Shown: positions 7,048 to 13,758 of the stretch, piece by piece | Layout: every line of letters begins with the position of its first letter | How positions within the stretch are numbered: position 1 is the stretch's first letter | Notes under the pieces: model-generated | Told to the model about the DNA's origin: nothing | Databases searched by the model: none | What the model saw: the letters and a program-made list of their open reading frames with translations, nothing else | Translations under genes and position numbers: made by a program | Source of the DNA: Coriobacteriia bacterium | GTDB lineage: Bacteria; Actinomycetota; Coriobacteriia; Anaerosomatales; Anaerosomataceae | Length of the DNA stretch: 64,000 nucleotides | NCBI GenBank assembly: GCA_030652115.1 | Contig: JAUSBK010000003.1 | Coordinates: 1-64,000 of the forward strand | Reading direction: 5' to 3'

Positions 7048-8126
7048 ACGCTGACCACCTCCATCGCGAGTAGCCGCTGTGCACGGCAGCGGAAGGTGTC
7101 GCGAAGGTGCCGTGCGGCGCCCGTATCCAGTGCGCACACGTCAGGGCATCCGCGCGAGCAGGAGTGTGCGATGGGACATCCCGTGCATTCATCGGGCACG
7201 AGGCCGCACGTTTCGCTCAGAGCCCGGATCCGCTCTGCGTCCAGCACGAAGCGCCCGGACGGGCCGATGCCGCCGACGCGCACGCCGCGCTCGTGCGCGT
7301 CTTGGGCCCTCGACTCCACGAAGCATCCCGTGGCGAAGTCGCCCGGTGCCAGATTGACCACGTGACGAAGTACGTTGCAGTACGGGCCGTGCGGCTCGTC
7401 GGGCCGGAGCATCGACGTCGTCACCACGGTGCCGCGTTCGGTGCCGTAGCGCCTGGCATCAAGAAAGCCCTCCACGAACGCTGGGGCGTCCTCGGCCAGA
7501 AGGCCCGACATCCCTGACGCGTTCTCATAGACGGGCTCGAGGCGTATCTCGGTGGGACCGAGCACGTCGATGGCGTAGTCGATCACTTCCTGTTGCCGCC
7601 GCAGCGTCGCCGCGGTGACCGTTGCGCGCACGTGGAAGCGCGCACCACACTCCCGCAAGATCGACGCACTCCGCTCGACGTCCGTCGAGGTCGCACCGCC
7701 ACCGCGACGCGGGCGTTGCGCGTCCTGGACATCGGGAGGCCCATCACACGACAGGCCGAGAAGATCGAACTCCGCCGCGGCCCATCGCATGGTTGCCTCG
7801 GCCAGTACGCCATTGGTGGCAACGTAAGTGGTGAGTGGCACCCCGGCGCTCTCGGTCTGCACGCGCACGATTCCGAGAACGCGTGCCGCATCATCCGAGT
7901 CAAGCAGTGGCTCACCGCCGCCGTGCAAGACGAGCGTCATGGGCAGGCCGCGCTCGTTGCACGACGCGGCGACGATCCGGGCTGCGTCGGCCACCGCTTC
8001 GTTCGAGAGCACGGGCTCCTGCACCGCCGAAGCCCCCGAATGGCAGTAGCGGCAAGCAAGGTTGCAGCGGTTGTTGAGGAACAGGGTCAGACACTCCGGC
8101 TGGAACGCAACGTCGGCACCCATCAT
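7044..8126 (-). CDS. Radical SAM/SPASM protein (second of operon)
   Basis: This 360-residue protein has Cys 21, 25 and 28 (CNLACRYC) as radical SAM cluster ligands, then LHGGGEPL. The C-terminal SPASM region includes CTGCPIAHSCSRGCPDVC. It lacks the N-terminal accessory domain of its neighbours. Two adjacent ATG codons overlap the upstream stop as ATGA; 8126 is used here. The paralogous enzymes in this operon are clearly diverged from each other in sequence, so they probably perform different steps or act on different residues of the same peptide. Confidence 0.82.
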   Translation of the reverse strand: MMGADVAFQPECLTLFLNNRCNLACRYCHSGASAVQEPVLSNEAVADAARIVAASCNERGLPMTLVLHGGGEPLLDSDDAARVLGIVRVQTESAGVPLTTYVATNGVLAEATMRWAAAEFDLLGLSCDGPPDVQDAQRPRRGGGATSTDVERSASILRECGARFHVRATVTAATLRRQQEVIDYAIDVLGPTEIRLEPVYENASGMSGLLAEDAPAFVEGFLDARRYGTERGTVVTTSMLRPDEPHGPYCNVLRHVVNLAPGDFATGCFVESRAQDAHERGVRVGGIGPSGRFVLDAERIRALSETCGLVPDECTGCPIAHSCSRGCPDVCALDTGAARHLRDTFRCRAQRLLAMEVVSV

Positions 8127-9445
8127 GCGCCGCCAAGTGCAGATTCGAGCATGTCCAGCACGAGCGCACGCGTGATTTCGCAGCGCCCGGAGGTCTCCCC
8201 TGCGACCCTTCCTCCGTCGAACGCCTTGGCCGCACAGTCGCCGGCACATGCGAACACACAGAAACACTCGGCGCAGCCGGCGCGACGCTGCGCGGCGCCA
8301 TCGCGGATAGCAGCGATCCTGGCGCCATCCGTGTGGATAGCCGAGCCGTCCGCATCGACATGACCGTAGAAGAACTCCTTGGACAGCGGGTCATCGGGGT
8401 GCAAGACCTCATAGCAGCATGTGAGGTCGCCGTCGGGCGTGACACCGAATGTCGGATCAGGATAGGAGCAGAATGCGGGGACTACACCGGCAGGCCGCGC
8501 ACCCGAGTAGGTGAGTCGACGGCCGTATCGCTGTGCGACGGTACTAGCTGTCCGAAAGGCCTCGACGAACGCGTGTGGTTCGGGCGCGTCCAGACCCGAG
8601 GCACTCGCGCGGCCCCGCAGATAGAGCGGCTCGGCCCGAATGATGCTCGCCCGCGAGTGCTCGCACAGGAATTCGACACTCTCGGCCAGAAGCGGGAGGG
8701 CCTCGGCGGTCACAGTCATCCTGATCGAGTACGGGAGCCCGTGTTTCTCGAAGATGCGCACCGAACCGAGAACGGTCCCCAATGAGGGCTCTGTGCCAGG
8801 TGTCACCCGGCATCGGTCGTGCACCTCAGGCAAGCCGTCGATCGAGACAGTGGCGCTTCGCATGTGCTGTGCAATGAACGCTGCCTGCGGTTCTGAGTAG
8901 AAGCCGTTCGTGCCGATGTTCATCAGGACATTCACGTTCGCCTCGGCGGCGGTTGCTTCAATGAACTCCACGGCACGCGTGAACAAGGGCCAGCGCGCAC
9001 CGACGTCCCCGCCGTGGAACGCCACAGTGAGATCGCGGCCGAGCCGAACCGCATTGCCCAGGGCGAAACGGACAGACGCCTCGAGCACCGGCCAGTCGAT
9101 GTCGCTTCCCGTGCCGCCCTCGCAGTAGCAGTACGTGCAGCGCAGCGTGCACTTGTGTGTGAGGAAGAGCGTGACGGCCGTGGGCTCGAAGGAATCCGGC
9201 CACGTGGGGTTGAATTTCTTGAGCGCCTTGGGCGACACGGCCGTCAGGCGATCCAACATCATCGGCTCGACACCTATCGCATGCGCCGCGTCGGCGTCCC
9301 CGGCCAATGCTTCACGAAAACACACGGCGTACGCGTCGTTGACCTCCATGATGAGGCCCTGAAGCGGTGCGTACAGCAACGGCAGACCCGAGCCGCGCGC
9401 GATGAGGAAGGTCGTCTCACCGAGCGGCTGCCAGGAGATACTCAT
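8123..9445 (-). CDS. Radical SAM/SPASM peptide maturase (first enzyme of operon)
   Basis: The 440-residue enzyme has Cys 99, 103 and 106 (CTLRCTYC) and FHGGD downstream as the GGE-like motif. A SPASM domain has Cys spread over the last 110 residues (CAECFCVFACAGDC). The N-terminal 85 residues (LLYAPLQG, then EVNDAYA) resemble the extra domain of the enzyme at 5656-7047. The ATG follows GGAGG at good spacing and lies only 28 bp after the peptide gene's stop, so the substrate and the enzymes are likely co-transcribed. Family knowledge points to thioether or other crosslinks on Cys-rich peptides. Confidence 0.85.
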   Translation of the reverse strand: MSISWQPLGETTFLIARGSGLPLLYAPLQGLIMEVNDAYAVCFREALAGDADAAHAIGVEPMMLDRLTAVSPKALKKFNPTWPDSFEPTAVTLFLTHKCTLRCTYCYCEGGTGSDIDWPVLEASVRFALGNAVRLGRDLTVAFHGGDVGARWPLFTRAVEFIEATAAEANVNVLMNIGTNGFYSEPQAAFIAQHMRSATVSIDGLPEVHDRCRVTPGTEPSLGTVLGSVRIFEKHGLPYSIRMTVTAEALPLLAESVEFLCEHSRASIIRAEPLYLRGRASASGLDAPEPHAFVEAFRTASTVAQRYGRRLTYSGARPAGVVPAFCSYPDPTFGVTPDGDLTCCYEVLHPDDPLSKEFFYGHVDADGSAIHTDGARIAAIRDGAAQRRAGCAECFCVFACAGDCAAKAFDGGRVAGETSGRCEITRALVLDMLESALGGA

Positions 9446-9473
9446 GCGGCCTCCGTCGGGCGCGTCTCAATCC

Positions 9474-9905
9474 TCAGCTCGGGTACCAGTAGTGACCGCC
9501 GGGGGTGCTCACCGAGTTGCACGTGCAGTTACCCACGCAGGCGCAACCTTCAGTGTCGCACGTGCAGATGATGCCGATGGTGTCGTCGTCCTCGTCCGGC
9601 TCCTCGGGTTCGTCCTCGTCCGGCTCCTCAGGTTCGTCGGGTTCCTCCGCAGTTGGCCCTTCCTCTTCGACGGGCTCAACTGGCTCGGCCGGCTCGATGG
9701 GCTCCTCTTCGGCCGGTTCGACAGGCTCGTCATCCTTGCACCCGCCGACGATGCTCAGCGCTGCGACAGCCCCCACACTCGCCACAGTCGCCTTGACGAA
9801 CTTGCGCCGGCTCATCTTCGAACCGCCAGGCATGTCGATCTGCGCGATACGAAACACCTTCGGCTCTTCAGAGTCTGCGGCGACGTCCTTGGGATCCCCG
9901 TCCAT
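9474..9905 (-). CDS. Tat/lipoprotein-signal precursor with six Cys as three CxC pairs (putative radical-SAM-modified peptide)
   Basis: The 143-residue product has four zones. Residues 1-30 are a leader (KVFRIAQIDMPGG). Residues 32-38 are a twin-arginine motif SRRKFVK, followed by a hydrophobic stretch and a lipobox ending at Cys 56. Residues 57-108 are almost only Pro, Glu, Asp, Ala and Val. Residues 109-143 hold Cys 114, 116, 121, 123, 127 and 129 (CxC-x4-CxC-x3-CxC) and end GGHYWYPS. The ATG at 9905 is chosen because GGAGG lies 5-6 nt upstream; the ATG at 9920 has no such site. Four radical SAM/SPASM genes follow directly. I infer a lipid-anchored, Tat-exported peptide modified in the cytoplasm before export. 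A direct metal-binding role for the CxC pairs remains possible. Confidence 0.8.
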   Translation of the reverse strand: MDGDPKDVAADSEEPKVFRIAQIDMPGGSKMSRRKFVKATVASVGAVAALSIVGGCKDDEPVEPAEEEPIEPAEPVEPVEEEGPTAEEPDEPEEPDEDEPEEPDEDDDTIGIICTCDTEGCACVGNCTCNSVSTPGGHYWYPS

Positions 9906-9922
9906 GTTCCCTCCACCCATGT

Positions 9923-9972
9923 GTCCGGGTGCTGAAGGGGTCGGTCATCTCGGCGCCCCTCTGCGCCCGGAC
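9923..9972 (-). promoter_or_regulatory. Hairpin in leader of peptide mRNA
   Basis: GTCCGGGTGC (9923-9932) and GCGCCCGGAC (9963-9972) pair at 9 of 10 positions, and AGGGG/CCCCT (9936-9940, 9956-9960) pair inside. The structure lies just upstream of the ribosome binding site of the Cys-peptide gene. It has no T run, so it is more likely an mRNA leader structure than a terminator. Confidence 0.5.
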
Positions 9973-9986
9973 GAATTGATACTGCG

Positions 9987-9995
9987 ACTATACCA
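9987..9995 (-). promoter_or_regulatory. Possible extended -10 promoter of peptide operon
   Basis: On the minus strand TGG-TATAGT forms an extended -10 element; no good -35 is seen 16-18 nt further up. It would give a leader of about 75 nt containing the 9923-9972 hairpin. Confidence 0.35.
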
Positions 9996-10017
9996 CCGCC
10001 GTCGAGCGATTCGCCGC

Positions 10018-10104
10018 GCAGCCAAGGGGCGCGGCGCGCTCGACGAGTGGCGGGCGAAAGCGCTGCTCGCCAGCTACGGGATCGCCGTCCCCGAGGGAGG
10101 CTAG
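10018..10104 (+). pseudogene. Truncated N-terminus of ADP-forming acyl-CoA synthetase (ATP-grasp)
   Basis: The frame reads ALDEWRAKALLASYGIAVPEG and then stops. This matches the start of the ATP-grasp (beta) part of ADP-forming acetyl/acyl-CoA synthetases, where E-x-KxLLxxYGIPVP is typical. Everything after about 25 residues is missing and the sequence runs into a tRNA-like element, so it is a fragment left by a rearrangement. Confidence 0.5.
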
Positions 10105-10195
10105 ACGACACAGAAACAGACGACCGTTCTCGAACTCGAAGACCGCTTAGCGGGTATCCCCCGCTACGCGGGTTCGAATCCCTCCCTCTCCGCCA
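10098..10195 (+). pseudogene. Damaged tRNA-Ser-like sequence
   Basis: The 3' half looks like a class II tRNA: a variable arm AGCGGG/CCCGCT, a T-loop TTCGAAT, and an acceptor end CCTCTCC-G-CCA (10185-10195). The loop CTCGAAC would give anticodon CGA (Ser), but the anticodon stem does not close and the 5' acceptor strand GGAGAGG is missing. The 5' part instead continues from the truncated synthetase fragment. This looks like a tRNA-Ser 3' portion left at a recombination junction. Confidence 0.4.
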
Positions 10196-10211
10196 GACGC
10201 ACACGACGAAG

Positions 10212-10229
10212 GGCCGCCAGCTGGCGGCC
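10212..10229 (+). terminator. Perfect palindrome after tRNA-Ser-like element
   Basis: GGCCGCCAGCTGGCGGCC is a perfect palindrome. It is preceded by ACGCACACGACGAAGG, the same 16 bases found before the terminator stem at 1838. There is no T run. It is probably the 3' flank of a tRNA transcription unit. Confidence 0.4.
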
Positions 10230-10333
10230 GGAGTGCTCGGCGAGGAGCGTCTGAGGCGGACGCTCGCCCGCATGCGCGGGAGAGCGCGCTCTTAAGTCAG
10301 CCCCGCCGGGGCGCGACGGGGTACATACCACGC

Positions 10334-10528
10334 ATGGAGACTCGTTCGGACACCCCCACACGCACAGGCAGGTCGCGCCGCGGCTGCCTCACCGTCGTTC
10401 TCGGCGTCCTCACGGTGCTCGTCGGCATACCGATGCTCATCTGTCCCGGCCCCGGCATGGCGGTCATTGGCGCGGGCATCGGTCTGATCGCCGTCGGTCT
10501 CGGTATCCGGACTGAGAAGAGACTGTGA
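10334..10528 (+). CDS. Small PGPGW-like membrane protein
   Basis: A 64-residue protein with a basic N-terminus (residues 1-16) and two hydrophobic stretches separated by CPGPGMAVIGAG. The PGPG turn between two membrane helices is the hallmark of the PGPGW family of small transmembrane proteins, whose function is not known. Its stop overlaps the start of the SRPBCC gene (TGATG), so the two are probably co-transcribed. Confidence 0.65.
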   Translation: METRSDTPTRTGRSRRGCLTVVLGVLTVLVGIPMLICPGPGMAVIGAGIGLIAVGLGIRTEKRL

Positions 10529-10950
10529 TGCAGGCTCGAGCGAGCGTTCTCGTGGCGTGCTCTCCGGAGACCGCCTTCGCGTTCATCGCCGACACCGCCA
10601 ACGACCATCGCTGGCGCAGCCACCTCGTTTCCTCTCGCGGGCGCGCTACCGCCGTGGGCGACCGCATCGTGCAGACGTACTCTGCCGAGGGCAGGTCGGG
10701 CACGGTCGAGCTCGAGGTGAGCGAATACGCGCCACCCGAGCGGCTCGGCTACGTGATGCACAAGCCGGCGCGCGCTCGTTTCTCGTTTCAGTGCAGGCCG
10801 GAAGGCGACGGCACGCGGGTCAGCATGGCGATCTCCGCGAACCTCACGGGTCCGGCTGCGCTTTTCGAGGGTCGAGCGCAGACCGAAGCCGACCGCGTTC
10901 TCAAGACCGACCTGGGCCAACTGAAGCAGGCGCTCGAAGCCGGGGCGTAA
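10528..10950 (+). CDS. SRPBCC-family protein (polyketide cyclase-like)
   Basis: A 140-residue protein with the pattern of START/SRPBCC lipid- or ligand-binding folds: N-terminal A-S-V-x-SPETAFAFIAD, a central GDRIVQTY-type strand and a C-terminal helix (EADRVLKTDLGQLKQALE). No catalytic residues can be assigned, and the ligand is unknown. The ATG at 10528 overlaps the upstream stop; a GTG three bases earlier is an alternative start. Confidence 0.7.
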   Translation: MQARASVLVACSPETAFAFIADTANDHRWRSHLVSSRGRATAVGDRIVQTYSAEGRSGTVELEVSEYAPPERLGYVMHKPARARFSFQCRPEGDGTRVSMAISANLTGPAALFEGRAQTEADRVLKTDLGQLKQALEAGA

Positions 10951-11071
10951 CCGGCGCCACTTATGCCACTCGGCGAACGTGCCGATTGGTGGCATGATTG
11001 GTGTGTTCTTTCGCATCCGGACTCCATGCGGGGCGTCCGTGCGTGATCGAGCATTTTCGAAGGGATGTGCT

Positions 11072-12088
11072 GTGCGCCCGGTCCGTTGTGGCTCTCCCAG
11101 GTATGTCCTCGCGGTGGCGCTCTGCTGCGCTCTCGTGGCGCCGCTGGCGGCCTGCGAGGACGAGGCGCCGCCGCCCACCGATACCCGCAGCGTCAGGCTT
11201 GGTGTGAGCAAGGAGTCGCTCAACGCGCTCGCCTACATAGCGCGTGACGAGAAGCTGTTCGACGACGTCGGCCTCGAGGTCGAACTCGTCGAGCACGACA
11301 GCGCGCAGGCTGCGTTCGAGGCGATGATGGCTGGCGAGGTCGACGCGGCCCTGTGCGCCGACACGCCCATCGTGACGGCCGCGATCGAGGGCGAGCCGTT
11401 CAACGTGATCGCAACGGTCGCCACCGACAACAACGACCTCAAAGTCGTCGCCAGGGCCAGCGCGGGTATCGCGACGGCGTCGGACCTTCGCGGGAGGCGC
11501 GTGGGCACCCGCCAGGGCACGGCGGCCCACTTCTTCCTCCACGTGCTGCTGACGAAGTACGGCATGAACGACACGGACGTCGACGTGCGCTTCGATTCGT
11601 TCGAGAGCGTCACCGCGGCGCTGATCGAGGGGGACCTCGACGCGGTTTCGCTCCGACAGCCGTTCATCGCGCAGTTGGAGACCGCCCTCGGCGATGACTT
11701 CGTGCTCATCGAAGAAGAAGGCATCTACGGCAAGACGATGAACCTCTGCGTGCTCGCCGATGAGCAAGGCGCCGACGCCGAAGTCCAGCGTCGGCTCGTC
11801 GAAGCATTCATTCTGGCCGAGAAGGCCGGGGTGGCGGACACATCCGGACGCATCGTGGCGAACGTGGCCTCGGACATCGGCATCGAGTCCCACGACATCT
11901 GTTCCTGCATCATCACCCGTGGCGCGGTGGAACTCGAGCAGTCCCTGGTCCTCAACCTGGAAGACCAGGTGCGGTGGGCGATGGAGTCGGGCCTCGCCAC
12001 AGCCGAGACACCACCTGACGTGTTGTCGTTCATCGATCCCGGTCCGCTCGATGCGGTCGCTCCGGAGCGGGTGACTCTCGTTCGATGA
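11072..12088 (+). CDS. Substrate-binding lipoprotein, NMT1/SsuA-like, coupled to a histidine kinase
   Basis: The 338-residue product starts with a signal peptide ending in a lipobox (LAAC) and continues as a type II periplasmic-binding fold: V-R-LGVSKESLNALAYIARDEKLFDDVGLEVE-like opening, then DLRGRRVGTRQGTA. This is typical of NMT1/THI5 and SsuA-type solute receptors for sulfonates, pyrimidine precursors or similar. The GTG at 11072 follows GAAGGG; upstream in-frame starts would spoil the signal peptide. No ABC permease or ATPase is adjacent. Its stop overlaps the start of the histidine kinase (ATGA), so it probably serves as the sensor's extracellular ligand-binding partner. Confidence 0.75.
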   Translation: MRPVRCGSPRYVLAVALCCALVAPLAACEDEAPPPTDTRSVRLGVSKESLNALAYIARDEKLFDDVGLEVELVEHDSAQAAFEAMMAGEVDAALCADTPIVTAAIEGEPFNVIATVATDNNDLKVVARASAGIATASDLRGRRVGTRQGTAAHFFLHVLLTKYGMNDTDVDVRFDSFESVTAALIEGDLDAVSLRQPFIAQLETALGDDFVLIEEEGIYGKTMNLCVLADEQGADAEVQRRLVEAFILAEKAGVADTSGRIVANVASDIGIESHDICSCIITRGAVELEQSLVLNLEDQVRWAMESGLATAETPPDVLSFIDPGPLDAVAPERVTLVR

Positions 12089-13665
12089 GGATCAGCACCC
12101 GGATCAGATTGAGCGCGGTCTTCGCCGTGGTTATCGCCGCCATAGCGGGGGTCGTGCTGCTCGTCGGTCTGCAGTCGGTGAACACCGCGATCGGCCGCGG
12201 CTCGGAGGTGACGGAGTCGCTCAACGACACGTTCGAGCTCTCGATGCTCACCACCGACTACCTCATCAACTACGAGCCGCGTGCAGAACGGCAGTGGCAC
12301 GAGAAGCAGGACAAGCTGAGTTCTGTGCTCGCCGGGCTCGAGGTCACTTCGGACGCTGATGCTGCGCTCGTCGCCTCCATGAACGAAGATCTCGAGCAGG
12401 CCCACGCTGCGTTCGCCGAGATCGCGCTGGCGCACGAGGGCCGCCTGGCGGGCGAGATACCCGCAGACGTTGCGTTCGAGCTGGAGTCGCGACTGACGTC
12501 ACGGCTCCTCGTGCTGATGCAGTCGATCGTCTCCGATGCGGTCGTGCTCGCGGATCACGCGAGCGACTCGGCCCAGTCGGCCGAGCAGCTCACGATCACG
12601 GTCGTGCTGCTCGTCTCCGGCCTCGGCGTGCTGACGATGATCATCATCGGCATCTCGGCGGATCGCGCGATCATCAAACCGCTCGAGGAGCTGCGGAAGG
12701 CCGCGTCGCGGGTGGGCCGAGGGAATCTCGACGTGCGCAGTGGGATCGTCCGCGAGGACGAGGTGGGCGAGTTCGCCGTGGCCTTCGACGGCATGGTGAC
12801 GAGCCTCCAGGAGTCCTACGTCATGCTCCAGAACGAGATCGGCGAGCGCCGCCGTGCCGAGGAGGCGCTCCACGAGTACAAGGACCACCTGGAGCAGACG
12901 GTGCAGGAGCGCACGAGCGAGCTCATCGTGCTGAACGAGGACCTGCAGAGCGCAACCCGAGCCAAGGACGACTTCCTGGCCTCGATGAGTCATGAGTTGC
13001 GAACGCCGCTCAACTCGGTCATCGGGTTCACCGACCTGATGCTCAAAGGCCGCACCGGAGAGCTCAACGACGAGCAGCATCGCCAGATCCACATGGTGAA
13101 CCAGGCCGGCAAGCAGCTACTGTCGCTCGTGAACGACGTCCTCGAGCTCAGCCGCATCGATGCGGGGGCGGCACCGGTCGCCGCGGCGCCGTTCGACCCC
13201 TGCGACGCGGTCCGCCGGCTCGTGGAGATGATGACTCCCGCCGCCGAGGCGAAGAACCTCGGCCTTACCTACGTGAGCGCCGAGGGACTGCCTGCCGAGA
13301 TCGTCTCGGACAGAGGCAAGGTCGATCAGATCATGCTGAACCTCATCGCAAACGCGATTAAGTTCACGCCCGAAGGCAGCGTCACCGTCACCGTGCGACC
13401 GGCCGACCCGGAGACGATCGCGTATGACGTGCGAGACACCGGGATCGGCATACCCGCCGAGGAGACCGAGCGGATCTTCGAGCACTTCCACCAGGTGCAG
13501 GCGGGCCCCCTGAGCGAGGCCGGCACCGGCCTCGGCCTGGCGATCTCGCGTCGACTCGCCGAGGTCCTCGGGGGGCATCTTAACGTTGCGAGCGAGGTGG
13601 GCGAGGGCTCGACATTCACTCTCGAGCTGCCTGTTGGACATGACGGCGCTGAAGCCGGGGAGTGA
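12085..13665 (+). CDS. Membrane sensor histidine kinase
   Basis: A 526-residue kinase with a membrane segment at about 10-30, an extracytoplasmic helical sensor to about 168, a second membrane segment at 169-191, HAMP at 192-244 and a coiled coil. HisKA follows with the phospho-acceptor His 303 in SHELRTPLN. The ATPase domain has an N box (QIMLNLIANAIKFT), G1 (DTGIGIP) and G2 (GTGLGLAIS). No receiver domain or response regulator gene is adjacent, so it is an orphan kinase. Translation is coupled to the substrate-binding lipoprotein upstream. Confidence 0.9.
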   Translation: MRISTRIRLSAVFAVVIAAIAGVVLLVGLQSVNTAIGRGSEVTESLNDTFELSMLTTDYLINYEPRAERQWHEKQDKLSSVLAGLEVTSDADAALVASMNEDLEQAHAAFAEIALAHEGRLAGEIPADVAFELESRLTSRLLVLMQSIVSDAVVLADHASDSAQSAEQLTITVVLLVSGLGVLTMIIIGISADRAIIKPLEELRKAASRVGRGNLDVRSGIVREDEVGEFAVAFDGMVTSLQESYVMLQNEIGERRRAEEALHEYKDHLEQTVQERTSELIVLNEDLQSATRAKDDFLASMSHELRTPLNSVIGFTDLMLKGRTGELNDEQHRQIHMVNQAGKQLLSLVNDVLELSRIDAGAAPVAAAPFDPCDAVRRLVEMMTPAAEAKNLGLTYVSAEGLPAEIVSDRGKVDQIMLNLIANAIKFTPEGSVTVTVRPADPETIAYDVRDTGIGIPAEETERIFEHFHQVQAGPLSEAGTGLGLAISRRLAEVLGGHLNVASEVGEGSTFTLELPVGHDGAEAGE

Positions 13666-13713
13666 GTGCGACCCCGTACGGCGCGCCGCTTGCTAGAATT
13701 GCTGGCACGGTCA

Positions 13714-13745
13714 ACCGGGCGCTAGGGCCCGGCGCCGGTCTTTTT
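13714..13745 (+). terminator. Intrinsic terminator after histidine kinase
   Basis: ACCGGGCGC (13714-13722) pairs with GCGCCGGT (13732-13739), followed by C and TTTTT (13741-13745). It sits between the kinase stop and the subtilisin start. A -10-like TAGAAT at about 13693-13698 lies before it, so attenuation of the protease gene is a possible alternative reading. Confidence 0.65.
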
Positions 13746-13758
13746 CATCGGAGAGCTC

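Noticed and set aside
9590-9720. Apparent tandem DNA repeats (CGGCTCCTC-type) as a minisatellite or CRISPR
   Set aside because: They encode the Pro/Glu/Asp linker of the Cys-peptide and vary in spacing; there are no unique spacers.
13690-13745. Possible cyclic-di-GMP riboswitch before the subtilisin
   Set aside because: Only a terminator hairpin with T run is visible; the conserved riboswitch core sequences are absent.
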